DNA from: CAIVVT01 sp963757265
GTDB taxonomy: Bacteria > Acidobacteriota > Terriglobia > Bryobacterales > Bryobacteraceae
DNA: 64,000 bases
Direction of reading: 5' to 3'
Assembly: GCA_963757265.1 (NCBI GenBank)
Contig: CAVWRA010000006.1
Location: forward strand, 2,294,001 to 2,358,000
The notes beneath the pieces were generated by a model, which worked only from the letters and a program-made list of their open reading frames with translations, searched no databases and was not told where the DNA came from. Below, one piece after another: positions 25,679 through 35,236 of this stretch. Made by a program: the position numbers and the translations under genes. Numbering within the stretch: the stretch's first letter is position 1; the number at the start of each line of letters is the position of its first letter.

Positions 25679-28669
25679 ATGAACGACCTGAAATCCCAAA
25701 TTGGGGGAGCGCTGCTGGTCATCCTGACCGGCACTCTGGTCGTTTGCGCTGTTCTGAATTTCCAGCAGCATGAGCTGTTCCGCCTGCCCGAGGACGGGGT
25801 TACGTGGATGGACCACCTGGACCCCGCCGCGCCGGATAAGTCGATCAGCGTTATCGCCATGCAGGTTCAGCCGGGCGGACCGGGCGAAAAGGCGGGGATT
25901 CGCCTGGGCGATGAACTGATCCGCATCGGCGGGCTACTGAACCGGCCGGGCATCCCCATCCGGCAAGCCACGGACGTGGCCCAGATGCTGCAGCGCTATG
26001 GCGCCTGGGGCAAGGCCGAGTACGTGCTGGTCCGCAATGGCGTCGAGATTACCGCCGAGGTGATCATCTCGGACTCCAGCCAGGATCAGGCGCTGCTGTA
26101 TCAGTACGTCGTGGGAGCGGCCTACCTGCTGATCGGGCTGTTTCTGTTCTTCAGGCGCAACCGCGCGGCGCACGCACTGCACTTTTACCTGCTGTGCCTG
26201 GCGAGCTTCGTTTTCCACACCTTCCACTACACCGGCGAGTTGAACGACTTCGACAAGGCGATTTACATCGGCAACTTCGTGGCTGGTCTGATGGCGGCGG
26301 CGTTGTTCCTGCATTTCTGCCTCACCTTCCCCGAGCCGCGCCCAAGGTGGACGCGATGGAAGGCGTTCTCCATTTACCTGCCGGCCCTTTCGCTGATTGC
26401 GCTGCAACTGGGCATCACCTCCGGCCTGGTGCGCACGGCGCTGCCGGGCATCGAGCTGAAATGGCTGCTCGACCGGGTGTGGCTGCTGGTATATTGCGCG
26501 TCCTACCTGGCCGGAGCGGTGCTGCTGCATCTCAGCTATCGGCGCCGGAGCGACGATCCGATCGTCCGCCAGCAGCTCAAGTGGCTGCGCAACGGCACGC
26601 TGGCCGGGATGGTGCCATTCATCGCGGTCTACGCTGCGCCCTATGTGGCCGGGATCATCCCGACGCCCGAGATGAACCTGGCGGTGCTGTTCCTGGCGTT
26701 GATCCCGCTGACCTGGGCGTACGCCATTCTGCGCTACCGGCTGATGGACGTGGACATCATCTTCCAGCAGGGCTACGTGTACCTGCTGGCGACGATTGCC
26801 GTGCTGGGCGTGGTGAGCATCCTGGTTTTCGCGCTGGCGCAGCGCGAAGGGCTGAGCCCGACCGCGGTGATTCTGCTGGTGGTTCTGGCAGCCTTCGTCT
26901 TCGAGCCGCTGCGCGGCTGGATCCAGCAGAATTTCGACCGCTATGTGTTTTACAAGGATCGCTGGGACTACCGCCGGACGCTGATCGGATTCGCGCGGGA
27001 GCTGAGCACCGAAATGGATCTGGACCGCATGCTGGCCAGCGTGGGGGTGCGGCTGATCGAGACACTGTCGGTGCGGCAGGTGGCCTTTTTCCTGGATAAC
27101 GAGACGCAGCCGGGCCGGTTTCAGCCGCACAGCCTGTATACGCGCGACGGCCGGCGCGCGCTGAGCGAGGGGGAACTCGACCTGAGCTTCCTGGAAGCCG
27201 AGCCGTCCCGGCCGTATCTGTTCTTTGAACGCACCCGGCGCGCCTTCGATGTCGTCACGAGCGAAATGCCGGCCAGCGTCCGGGCCACGATCGCGCGTCT
27301 CGATCTCACCTACTACGTTCCGTGCGCCTACCGCGGGCGCACGCTGGCGTGGCTCGGTCTGAGCCGCACCGAGGAGGGCGATTTTCTTTCGAGCGACGAC
27401 ATCGACCTGCTTACGACGCTCTCGGGCTACGTCGGCATGGCCGTGGAGAACGCGCGCCTGTACCGGTCGCTGGCCGACAAGGCGCTGCAATACGAGAGGC
27501 TGAAGGAGTTCAGCGAGAACATCGTCGAGTCAATCAACGTGGGCGTGCTGGCGGCGGGCCTGGACGACCGCGTCGAGAGCTGGAATTCACAGATGGAGCG
27601 GCTGACCGGCATATTGCGCGGCGAAGCACTGGGGCGCGCGCTGTGCGAGTTGTTCCCGCCGGAACTGGCCAGTCACTTCGAAGCGCTGCAGGGCAGCCAC
27701 GATGTGCACCAGTTGTACAAGATGCCGTTGCGGCCCGCGGGCGCGGCGTGGATTGCCGGGCTGGATGCGGCGGCACCGAACCAGAATGGAGAAAACGGAA
27801 CACACGGCGCGGCGGATCCGGATCGCGCCGAGGCCGCGCTTGCGTCCGCCAACGACGCCCGCCGGGAGGTGACGGTGAATGTGGCCATTGCGCCCCTGGT
27901 GAGCCGGGAGGGGTCGCGCATCGGGCGACTGGTGATCCTGGACGACATCACGGAGCGGGAAGAGCTGGAGCGCAAGCTGGTCCAGGCGGACAAGCTCTCT
28001 TCCATCGGCCTGCTCGCGGCCGGCGTGGCCCACGAGGTCAACACGCCGCTGGCCGTGATTTCCACGTATGCGCAGATGCTGGCCAAACAGGTGGCGGGCG
28101 ACGACCAGAAATCCAAGCTGCTGGACAAGATCGCGCGCCAGACTTTCCGCGCCAGCGAGATCGTCAATTCGCTGCTGAACTTCTCGCGAACGTCGTCCAC
28201 CGCGTTCGAGGAGCTGGATCTGAACCGTCTGATCCGCGAGACGCTGACGCTGCTGGAGCACCAGTTCCAGAAGGCGGGCATCGTCGTGCAGACGGACATG
28301 AGCGATGCCATCCCGCCGATCCGCGGCAACCAGGGGAAGCTCCAGCAAGTGTTTCTGAATCTGTTCATCAACGCCCGCGACGCGATGGAGTCGGGCGGGA
28401 GGCTGAAGATCGCGACGCGCCCCGACGACCAGGCCGTGTGCGTGGAGGTGCGCGACAGCGGAGCCGGTATTGCGCGCGAAAACCTGGCGCGAGTCTTCGA
28501 TCCTTTCTTCACGACCAAGGCCAGCCGGAAGGGGACCGGCCTCGGGCTGTCGGTGAGTTATGGCATCGTGGAAGAACACGGCGGAGGGATCGAAGTGGAA
28601 TCCGAGCCGGGCGAAGGGACGGTCTTCCGGCTCGAATTTCCCGCCGTCAGGAAAGCGGTGAATGCCTGA
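25679..28669 (+). CDS. Membrane sensor histidine kinase with PDZ, GAF and PAS domains
   Basis: A 996-residue kinase. Order: signal-anchor helix (about 8-28), PDZ-like domain (about 60-140; VQPGGPGEKAGIRLGDELI), about eight membrane helices (145-415), GAF (about 445-605), PAS (about 620-760), dimerisation/phosphoacceptor domain with H785 in GVAHEVNTPLAVIST, and an HATPase with N898 (LFINARDAME), DSGAGI and GTGLGLSVSYGIVEEHGGG. The PDZ near the N-terminus suggests sensing of envelope protein state; this is inference. It overlaps the downstream NtrC-type regulator by 8 bases, defining a two-component operon. The Shine-Dalgarno (GGAGG, 16 bases upstream) is unusually distant. Confidence 0.92.
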   Translation: MNDLKSQIGGALLVILTGTLVVCAVLNFQQHELFRLPEDGVTWMDHLDPAAPDKSISVIAMQVQPGGPGEKAGIRLGDELIRIGGLLNRPGIPIRQATDVAQMLQRYGAWGKAEYVLVRNGVEITAEVIISDSSQDQALLYQYVVGAAYLLIGLFLFFRRNRAAHALHFYLLCLASFVFHTFHYTGELNDFDKAIYIGNFVAGLMAAALFLHFCLTFPEPRPRWTRWKAFSIYLPALSLIALQLGITSGLVRTALPGIELKWLLDRVWLLVYCASYLAGAVLLHLSYRRRSDDPIVRQQLKWLRNGTLAGMVPFIAVYAAPYVAGIIPTPEMNLAVLFLALIPLTWAYAILRYRLMDVDIIFQQGYVYLLATIAVLGVVSILVFALAQREGLSPTAVILLVVLAAFVFEPLRGWIQQNFDRYVFYKDRWDYRRTLIGFARELSTEMDLDRMLASVGVRLIETLSVRQVAFFLDNETQPGRFQPHSLYTRDGRRALSEGELDLSFLEAEPSRPYLFFERTRRAFDVVTSEMPASVRATIARLDLTYYVPCAYRGRTLAWLGLSRTEEGDFLSSDDIDLLTTLSGYVGMAVENARLYRSLADKALQYERLKEFSENIVESINVGVLAAGLDDRVESWNSQMERLTGILRGEALGRALCELFPPELASHFEALQGSHDVHQLYKMPLRPAGAAWIAGLDAAAPNQNGENGTHGAADPDRAEAALASANDARREVTVNVAIAPLVSREGSRIGRLVILDDITEREELERKLVQADKLSSIGLLAAGVAHEVNTPLAVISTYAQMLAKQVAGDDQKSKLLDKIARQTFRASEIVNSLLNFSRTSSTAFEELDLNRLIRETLTLLEHQFQKAGIVVQTDMSDAIPPIRGNQGKLQQVFLNLFINARDAMESGGRLKIATRPDDQAVCVEVRDSGAGIARENLARVFDPFFTTKASRKGTGLGLSVSYGIVEEHGGGIEVESEPGEGTVFRLEFPAVRKAVNA

Positions 28670-30125
28670 TCAACCCGTTGTGCCCGTGGAAGAGGCGGCG
28701 ACCGGGCCGCTCACTCGCGGCAGAATTCTGGTCATCGACGACGAAGCCGATATCCGGGAAAGCCTGCAGACGCTGCTCGACATTGAGGGCTACACCGTGC
28801 ACCTGGCCGATTGCGCGACAGAGGGGCTGCGCAAGATCGAGGCCGGCATCTACGACCTGATTCTGCTGGACCTGATGATGCCCGACCGCTCGGGGCTCGA
28901 CCTGCTCGGCGACATCCGCGCGCGGGACATCGAGACGCCGGTGTTTCTCATCACGGCGTACGGCTCGGTCGAGGTAGCGGTGCAGGCCCTCAAATCCGGG
29001 GCCAACGATTACTTTTCGAAGCCCTGGGACAACGAGAAGCTGGTGCTCGAGATCGACCGCCAGATCGCCGGCGCGCGGCTGGAGAGGGAAAACCGCGAGT
29101 TGCGCCGGGCGCTGAAACAGCGCTACGCCTTCCCGAACATCGTCGGCAAGTCGGAGCGGATGCAGCGCGTGCTGGACCTGGTTTCGCAGGTCGCGCCGTC
29201 CAAGTCCAACATCCTGATCACCGGCGAGACCGGCACTGGAAAGGAGCTGATCGCCAAGGCGATCCACGCCAACTCACCGCGCGCCGACCGCCCCTTCGTG
29301 GGCGTGAACTCGGGCTCGCTGCCGCCGGATCTGCTCGAGAGTACGCTGTTCGGCCACGTGAAGGGATCCTTCACGGGCGCGGTGGCGAACCGCAAGGGCT
29401 ATTTCGAAACGGCCAATCACGGCACGATCTTTTTCGACGAGATCGGCACGCTCTCGGCGGACATGCAGGCCAAGCTGCTGCGGGTGCTGCAGGAGCGCGA
29501 ATTCATGCCGGTCGGTTCGGCCGAGGTGATGAAGGTGGACGTGCGCGTCATCGCCGCGACGAACGCGGATCTGACCCGCCTGGTGGAGGAGGGCCGCTTC
29601 CGCCAGGATCTCTATTGGCGGCTGAACGTCATCAACATCCCCCTGCCTCCGCTGCGCGAACGGAAGGAAGACATTCCGCTGCTGGTGGAGCACTTCTTCG
29701 ACGTTTACTGCCGCGAGAACGAAAAGTACCTGAGCCCGGCGGGCGCCTCCAGCCTGCACTTCGAACCCGAGGCGGTGCACATTCTGATGGACTACAACTG
29801 GCCGGGCAACGTCCGCGAACTGGAAAACGCCATCGAGCGCGCCGTGGTTCTGGCCATCAGCGAAGAGGTCCAGGCCAGCGTTCTGCCGGAGCAGGTGTTG
29901 CACTCGACCGGCGTCCGGACCGCGCCCGGCCCGGACGGCAAGCTGCCGGCCGGCGCCTCGCTGTTTGAAGTCGTGGCCGATTTCGAGCGCCGGATCATCA
30001 TCGACGCGCTGGAGCAATGCGGCTATTCGCAGACCGAGGCCGCCACCCAGTTGCGCATCCCGCTTTCCACGCTGAACCAGAAGATCAAACGTCTGGACAT
30101 TCCCATCAAGCGCCGTTCCGCCTGA
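28662..30125 (+). CDS. NtrC-family sigma-54-dependent response regulator
   Basis: A 487-residue regulator: receiver domain with phosphoacceptor D70 (YDLILLDLMMPDRSG), sigma-54 interaction AAA+ domain with Walker A GETGTGKE, loop-1 GSFTGA (the common serine variant of GAFTGA) and Walker B FFDEIGTL, and a C-terminal Fis-type HTH (ALEQCGYSQTEAATQLRIPL). It should bind upstream activator sites and open sigma-54 promoters when phosphorylated by the preceding kinase. Start ATG 28662 lies inside the kinase coding end. The operon's own promoter at 25610 looks like sigma-54 type, so positive autoregulation is a reasonable inference. Confidence 0.95.
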   Translation: MPDQPVVPVEEAATGPLTRGRILVIDDEADIRESLQTLLDIEGYTVHLADCATEGLRKIEAGIYDLILLDLMMPDRSGLDLLGDIRARDIETPVFLITAYGSVEVAVQALKSGANDYFSKPWDNEKLVLEIDRQIAGARLERENRELRRALKQRYAFPNIVGKSERMQRVLDLVSQVAPSKSNILITGETGTGKELIAKAIHANSPRADRPFVGVNSGSLPPDLLESTLFGHVKGSFTGAVANRKGYFETANHGTIFFDEIGTLSADMQAKLLRVLQEREFMPVGSAEVMKVDVRVIAATNADLTRLVEEGRFRQDLYWRLNVINIPLPPLRERKEDIPLLVEHFFDVYCRENEKYLSPAGASSLHFEPEAVHILMDYNWPGNVRELENAIERAVVLAISEEVQASVLPEQVLHSTGVRTAPGPDGKLPAGASLFEVVADFERRIIIDALEQCGYSQTEAATQLRIPLSTLNQKIKRLDIPIKRRSA

Positions 30126-30185
30126 GCGGGCGCGGGCGGATAAACTGGCTGCAGAAGACTGCCCTCCCAGCAGGAGTTCAAGATC

Positions 30186-31181
30186 ATGCCGGCCCTGACA
30201 CGCCGCTCGTTCATTCTCGCTTCGGCCGCGCCCGCCGTGCTGCGCGGCGCCGCCATGACGCCGAGGCAGCGCATCGACGCCGCGCTGAACGACCAGCAGG
30301 CCGACCGCCCGCCGTTCTCGCTGTGGCACCATTTCGGCCTGGAGAAGCAGGGCGGCGCGGCACATGCCAAGGCGACCCTCCAGTTCCACCGCGACTACCG
30401 TACCGACCTGGTCAAGGTGATGAGCGACTTTCCATATCCCAAGCCGGCCGGCGCATGGTACGAACTGAAGCCGGTCGAAATCCCATTTCCCGAGCAGTTG
30501 AAAGTCTTGGATCTGATTCGCGAATGGCTCAAGCAGGATGGGAAGAACGCGGCCTATTTTGTCGAGACCCTTTTCAATCCCTGGAACGTCGCCGAGAAGC
30601 TGAGCTCTCCTGCCGAGGTGCAACGCCTGCGCCAGGAGCAGCCGCAGAGACTGTTGGACGCCCTGCAAGCCATCTCCAAGTCGGAGATCAACCACGCCCG
30701 GGCCGCCATGAGGCGCGGCGCGGCCGGCATTTTCCTGGCCGTTGCCAACGCCCAGGAGGGCATCCTGACGCGCGAGGAATACGCCAGATTCAGCGAGCCG
30801 TTCGACAAGCTGATCCTGCATGCCGTCGAGGAGGCGCCGCTCAACATCCTGCATTTGCATGGCCCCAAGGTGTATGTCGATTACTTCGCCAAAGCGACCG
30901 GCTGGAAGATCTCGGGCCTCAACTACTCCATGCACGAGACCGGCTATTCGCTGCGCCTGGCGCAGCACAAATGGCACGTCATCCACGGCGCGCTGGTGGG
31001 CGGCATCGACTTCCGCAACTACCGCACCCGCACGGTCGAGGAGTTGCGCGAGGATATCCGTCTGGCCGTTCTCGATGCCGGGCGGCGGCTGATCGTGACG
31101 CCGGGCTGCTCCGTGCCGAACGATTCGACACCCGAGGAACTGCGGCACTTGGGTGAGGCGATCGGCGCCTTCAGAGATTAG
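30186..31181 (+). CDS. Tat-exported uroporphyrinogen decarboxylase-like protein
   Basis: A 331-residue protein with a twin-arginine signal (LTRRSFILASAAPAVLRGAA) followed by a URO-D-superfamily TIM barrel: TPRQRIDAALNDQQADRPPF at the start, NILHLHGPKVYVDYFAKAT in the middle and LIVTPGCSVPNDSTPEELRH at the end. The export signal and the divergent active-site regions argue against haem synthesis; homologues of this kind include corrinoid methyltransferase-like and uncharacterised proteins. The function is therefore unknown beyond fold. It follows the NtrC gene by 60 bases and could be a readthrough member of that operon. Confidence 0.8.
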   Translation: MPALTRRSFILASAAPAVLRGAAMTPRQRIDAALNDQQADRPPFSLWHHFGLEKQGGAAHAKATLQFHRDYRTDLVKVMSDFPYPKPAGAWYELKPVEIPFPEQLKVLDLIREWLKQDGKNAAYFVETLFNPWNVAEKLSSPAEVQRLRQEQPQRLLDALQAISKSEINHARAAMRRGAAGIFLAVANAQEGILTREEYARFSEPFDKLILHAVEEAPLNILHLHGPKVYVDYFAKATGWKISGLNYSMHETGYSLRLAQHKWHVIHGALVGGIDFRNYRTRTVEELREDIRLAVLDAGRRLIVTPGCSVPNDSTPEELRHLGEAIGAFRD

Positions 31182-31249
31182 CTGTGCAATACATCCTGGT
31201 TGCAGAGAAGTTTCTAGGAGGGAGGCACTAATCGATTGAAGGGACTACG

Positions 31250-31966
31250 ATGCTGTCCTCGATGGACCCTCCGTCCTGTGCCCGTCCTGCAGTTCATGGC
31301 CGCGCGGAATGTGGCAGCCGGCGCCAGTTGCAGGATTACGTTAATCGATTTCCGCGCTGCCTGAACGAAGCGATTCAGCGCGCCCACCCCACCGCATTCT
31401 CCCAGGACGAGATGCGTATTGAGTGGCTTTCCCCGCTGGAGAGCGACAACTACCGGGAGTATCGCAACGGCCCGTTCCTGGAACATCTTGGATTGGCCGA
31501 ATCGGCGGACCGGCTGGCCGCCTATTGGCCGCGCCTCGGCCCGTGTTGGGACGGATTGGGGCTGCTGCGTGGACTGAAGCACAGCCGGCGGGAGATTCTG
31601 CTGGTGGAAGCCAAGAGTCATGTGGACGAGGTGGAAGGCCTGGGATGCCGCGCTTCCGACGCCTCGATGCCTTTGATTCGCGAGGCTTTTCGCGAAACCC
31701 GGGAATGGCTCGGGGCGCAGGAGACGCCGGCCTGGCTGGGGCCGCTCTACCAGACGGCGAACCGGCTCGCCCATCTGCACTTCCTGCGGAACCGCCTCGG
31801 TTTTTCCGCCTGGCTGGTCCAGGTCTACTTCCTGAACGACCCGATCGGGACGACGTCCCGCGCGGACTGGCTGCCGGCCATCGCCGGCGTTCATGCGCGT
31901 CTGGGCTTGCCCAGCCGGCCGCCTTACACCCTGGATGTTTTCTTGCCGGCGCTGAATCCGGAATAG
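31250..31966 (+). CDS. Hypothetical protein with PD-(D/E)XK-like motif
   Basis: A 238-residue cytoplasmic protein that I cannot assign to a named family. WDGLGLLRGLKHSRREILLV followed by EAKSH places an aspartate about 20 residues before an E-x-K on a hydrophobic strand, the arrangement of PD-(D/E)XK nuclease-like proteins. The remainder is helical. It is a stand-alone gene between a UroD-like gene and a convergent sugar-metabolism operon. ATG at 31250 is used, but the first 25 residues look poorly conserved, so ATG 31262 is also possible. Confidence 0.6.
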   Translation: MLSSMDPPSCARPAVHGRAECGSRRQLQDYVNRFPRCLNEAIQRAHPTAFSQDEMRIEWLSPLESDNYREYRNGPFLEHLGLAESADRLAAYWPRLGPCWDGLGLLRGLKHSRREILLVEAKSHVDEVEGLGCRASDASMPLIREAFRETREWLGAQETPAWLGPLYQTANRLAHLHFLRNRLGFSAWLVQVYFLNDPIGTTSRADWLPAIAGVHARLGLPSRPPYTLDVFLPALNPE

Positions 31967-31978
31967 CCGCGCGCCGCG

Positions 31979-33169
31979 TCACCAGTTGGCCAGCGTGCCG
32001 TCGGGCAGGCGCATCTCCTCGTCCTTCCAACTCTGGCCCGTGCCGTCGGCCTGCACCACCTCCGCCCAGTCGATGGCCACGCCCAACCCCGGCGATTCGG
32101 GCACTTTCATGTGGCCGTCGGGGTCGAGGTCGAACTGCGGCCAGTCGCGCCGGTCCACGTAGCGCAGCCACGGATCGATCCCGCCCGTCGCGCCGTGGGC
32201 ATTGTAGTGGATGCCCTTCGACCACTCCAGGATCCAGCCGGCCCGCGACTGCACGACCACCTGCAGACAGGCCATGAACGCCACCGGCGATAGCGGGCAG
32301 TGCGGCGCCACGGCCACGCCGTTGGCCTCGCACAGCGCAGCCACTTCCGCCGTATTCGCGATGCCGCCGACGTGCGCCACGTCCGGTTGCAGGATGTGTG
32401 CCGCCCGCGCCGCGATGACGTCGCTGAACTCGGCTACGGTGGTCATCCGCTCTCCGGTAGCGATCGGCACGCTCGTTACGCCCGCGATCTCACCCAGCCA
32501 GCGGTTGTACTCCGGCCGCACGGGCTCTTCGTAGAACAGCGGATTGGCGAATTCCAGTTCCTTGGCCAGCCGCCGCGCCATCGGCACATTCGCGCGGCCA
32601 TGGAAATCGAAGGCAATGTCAACCTCCGGGCCGACCGCCTCGCGCACCGCGCGGGCCCGCGCCACGGCGGCCTGGATGCCGCCGTACGTGTCGATGCTGG
32701 CGAGCGGCGGGCAGGCGTTCATTTTGATTGCCCGCGCGCCCTCGGCGACCACGCGCGCAGCTTCCTCCGCCGCCGCCTGGGGTGCGTTGTTATTCCCGCC
32801 GGCCCAGCGGTAGACCTTCACGCGGTCGCGCACGCGCCCGCCCAGCAGGCGGTACACCGGCAGGTTCGCAGCCTTGCCCGCGATGTCCCACAGCGCCATC
32901 TCGATCCCGGCCAGCGCGCTCATGTAGATGCCGCCCCCGTGATAGAAGCTGCGGTCGTAGAATCCGCGCACGAGGCCCTTGAAATCGTCCGCCGGCTGGA
33001 GCGTGAACCACTCCGCCATGGCGTGCACCTCAGCCCGCGTGCTCTCGAGATGACCCTCCAGTGTGAACTCGCCGAAGCCCTCGATTCCATCCGACGTCAG
33101 CATCCGCAGCAGGCCCCAGCGCGGCGCCACGCAGGCCGTCTCGATCCTGGCGATTTTTCTTGTGCTCAT
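31979..33169 (-). CDS. Galactonate dehydratase-like enolase-superfamily enzyme
   Basis: A 396-residue mandelate racemase/muconate-lactonising enzyme homologue. AIKMNACPP is the KxK-like strand; DIAFDFHGRANVPMARRLAK provides the first metal ligand and catalytic histidine; NPLFYEEPVRPEY the second; IATGERMTTVAEF the third; and VAPHCPLSP the C-terminal H, matching D-galactonate dehydratase-like members. Predicted reaction: dehydration of an aldonic acid to a 2-keto-3-deoxy acid. ATG at 33169 overlaps the stop of the aldo/keto reductase gene (ATGA), so the frame extending upstream to 33886 is a shadow. Part of a three-gene sugar operon. Confidence 0.88.
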   Translation of the reverse strand: MSTRKIARIETACVAPRWGLLRMLTSDGIEGFGEFTLEGHLESTRAEVHAMAEWFTLQPADDFKGLVRGFYDRSFYHGGGIYMSALAGIEMALWDIAGKAANLPVYRLLGGRVRDRVKVYRWAGGNNNAPQAAAEEAARVVAEGARAIKMNACPPLASIDTYGGIQAAVARARAVREAVGPEVDIAFDFHGRANVPMARRLAKELEFANPLFYEEPVRPEYNRWLGEIAGVTSVPIATGERMTTVAEFSDVIAARAAHILQPDVAHVGGIANTAEVAALCEANGVAVAPHCPLSPVAFMACLQVVVQSRAGWILEWSKGIHYNAHGATGGIDPWLRYVDRRDWPQFDLDPDGHMKVPESPGLGVAIDWAEVVQADGTGQSWKDEEMRLPDGTLANW

Positions 33170-33939
33170 GCTGCCTCGCTCAATTCCAGCGCCGCGCGGA
33201 AAGCGTCGATGTTCTCCTTGAGATGATCCGCGGACCTCGTTCCCGTGAGCACCCAGCCGCGGAACTTCACTTTCAGCACATGCGCGAACAGCGCCCGCTT
33301 GTCGGGCTGTTCCGTGTCGTACAACTTCGCGCCCGCCTGGTAGGGGCGGTTGATCAGCAGCTCCACGCCTTTCGATGCCGCCTCGCGCACCGCCGGCCCC
33401 ATGTCTTCGCGCGAGACGTTGTACGGCATCTGCAGCACCGTGTAACCCAGCGCCAGCGCCGCCGCGGCCGAAGCCGGGTCGCTGGCGCTCACGCCGAGCT
33501 TCGCGACGCCGGCGAGCCGGGCGTACTCCCAGGCTTTCTGGAGATCGGCAGTGCCGAGCACCGCCGGCGTGGTGCGGTGCAGTTGCAGCAGGCCGATTAT
33601 TCCCAGCCGTTGCAGGCTTCGGTCCAGGCTGCGGCACAGTGCGTCGTAGGAATGGTCCACGAACGGCTCGCCGGTCTCGGAATTCCAATGCTCGCCAAAC
33701 TTCGTGGCGATGCTCACCCGCCCCCGCTGCTCGCGACTCAGACTTTTCAGGAAGCGGCCCAGCTTCAGCTCGCTGTCGCCGTAGGACGGCGACGTATCGA
33801 ACAGCCTGAGTCCCAGTCCGTGAGCGGCCTCCAGAAAAGCGCGGGCCTCGGCTTCCCCCGGCACCGGCACGGGTCTGGCGCCCCATGTCCGGCCGATGCT
33901 GATCAGGCCGAGGCCCAATTGGACTATGCTTTCCGCCAT
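33166..33939 (-). CDS. Aldo/keto reductase
   Basis: A 257-residue AKR-type TIM barrel. LRLFDTSPSYGDSELKLGRF carries the catalytic Asp and Tyr, VSIATKFGEHW the Lys and LLQLHRTTPAVL the His; LINRPYQAGAK and VLTGTRSADHLKENIDAF form the cofactor-binding end. It should reduce or oxidise a sugar-like carbonyl/alcohol with NADP(H). The stop codon overlaps the start of the dehydratase gene, and the Gfo/Idh/MocA gene lies 13 bases upstream, so the three are almost certainly co-transcribed on the minus strand. Confidence 0.9.
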   Translation of the reverse strand: MAESIVQLGLGLISIGRTWGARPVPVPGEAEARAFLEAAHGLGLRLFDTSPSYGDSELKLGRFLKSLSREQRGRVSIATKFGEHWNSETGEPFVDHSYDALCRSLDRSLQRLGIIGLLQLHRTTPAVLGTADLQKAWEYARLAGVAKLGVSASDPASAAAALALGYTVLQMPYNVSREDMGPAVREAASKGVELLINRPYQAGAKLYDTEQPDKRALFAHVLKVKFRGWVLTGTRSADHLKENIDAFRAALELSEAA

Positions 33940-33952
33940 CGTCTCCCGGGCG

Positions 33953-35161
33953 CTACCACCTCAGTTTCAGATCGGCGTGGAGGCGCTCCTTCGATTTCAT
34001 CATCTCGTCCCAGGTGATGAGGCGCTGCTGATAAGCGGCCATGCGGCCCAGAATCGCCGTCAGGTTGCTCTCCACGGAGCGCTCCGCGTCGTTGATCGGC
34101 TTGCCGTCGCGGATGCTGGCGATGAAGGCCTTAATGTTGTTGACGCAGCCCTGCTTGAACGTGTCGTCCTTCTCCGCGCCCAGCCACTTGTTTTCGCCGG
34201 TGATGCGGACCAGCCCGCCGTAGTGCGTGTCGGCGCAGCCCTTGATGCCGAACACGCGCACGCACAAGTCGGAAAAGCTATTCGTCAACTGGTTGGAGCT
34301 AAAGTCGGCCACCACATCGCCGCCGTACCAGAACGTCACCTGGAAATGGTCGTAGGCATCGCCGGCGTCGTATGGCGTGCCACGCCAGTCCGCGCGCCCG
34401 CCGGCGCCGGTGGCCTTCAGCGGATGCCCTTGGAGAAGCCAGTTGGCGACATCGATCACGTGGATATTCTGTTCCACGATGATGTCGCCGCCGGTCACCT
34501 TGTCCATGAAGAAATTCAGCAGTTGCCGCTCTCCCGGATCCATCCCCGGCGTGCCCTTGTCCCTGACCGGCCGCCCGGCGTAATAGAACACCTGCGCCAA
34601 GGCCGGCTTCCCGATGTCGCCCTGGTGGACGCGCCTGGCGGCTTCCTGGTAGACCTCCTGGGCACGCGTCTGGAAATCGACCCAGAAGCTCAGGTTCTTC
34701 TGCGCGGCCAGCTTGCCGCTGGCCTGGAAGCTGAGGCATCCCGGCACGTCCACGGCGATGGGCTTGGCGCAGAAGACGTGTTTGCCGGCCTTGACCGCCT
34801 CCTCGGCGTGCAGCGGGTGGAAGTACGGCGGCGTCTCGATGATCACGCCATCCAGCTTCGAGTGCGCCAGTTCCTTGTACGCCTCGGGGCCGTAGTAGGC
34901 GCGCGAGCTGTCAACCTTCCAAATCGCGTTGGTCGAGTCCAGGTGCTCCCTGATCACGTCGGCCAGCGCGACGATGCGCGCGCCGGTGTATTCGGGGAAA
35001 AACGGCGCCAGCCAGTTGCCGCGCCCGCCGCACCCGATGAGGCCCACCTCCACCGCCGAGTTGGCCTGCGAGCCAAATACCGTCGCCGGCTTCAAAATCA
35101 AGAGCCCCGCGGCGGCCGTCTTGACGAAGTTACGGCGGTCGGGACCGGTGCTATTGCGCAT
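33953..35161 (-). CDS. Tat-exported Gfo/Idh/MocA oxidoreductase
   Basis: A 402-residue protein with a twin-arginine signal (PDRRNFVKTAAAGLLILKPA) then a dinucleotide-binding domain (VEVGLIGCGGRGNWLAPFF), the CAKPIAVDV variant of the EKP motif and the typical C-terminal domain with GGDIIVEQNIHVIDVANWLL. Tat export implies it leaves the cytoplasm with its nicotinamide cofactor bound, as known for Gfo-type proteins. ATG at 35161, with GGAGG 5 bases upstream, is preferred over TTG at 35173. It is first in the operon with the aldo/keto reductase and aldonate dehydratase. Confidence 0.9.
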   Translation of the reverse strand: MRNSTGPDRRNFVKTAAAGLLILKPATVFGSQANSAVEVGLIGCGGRGNWLAPFFPEYTGARIVALADVIREHLDSTNAIWKVDSSRAYYGPEAYKELAHSKLDGVIIETPPYFHPLHAEEAVKAGKHVFCAKPIAVDVPGCLSFQASGKLAAQKNLSFWVDFQTRAQEVYQEAARRVHQGDIGKPALAQVFYYAGRPVRDKGTPGMDPGERQLLNFFMDKVTGGDIIVEQNIHVIDVANWLLQGHPLKATGAGGRADWRGTPYDAGDAYDHFQVTFWYGGDVVADFSSNQLTNSFSDLCVRVFGIKGCADTHYGGLVRITGENKWLGAEKDDTFKQGCVNNIKAFIASIRDGKPINDAERSVESNLTAILGRMAAYQQRLITWDEMMKSKERLHADLKLRW

Positions 35162-35236
35162 ACATACCTCCAATGAATCGGTGTTGATTCCGCGGCTTGC
35201 AATCTATCACACCGCGTACCAGGGCGGCGCCGCGCG

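Noticed and set aside
33170..33886. N-terminal extension of the dehydratase frame
   Set aside because: It is a shadow of the aldo/keto reductase; a proper ATG overlaps that gene's stop at 33169.
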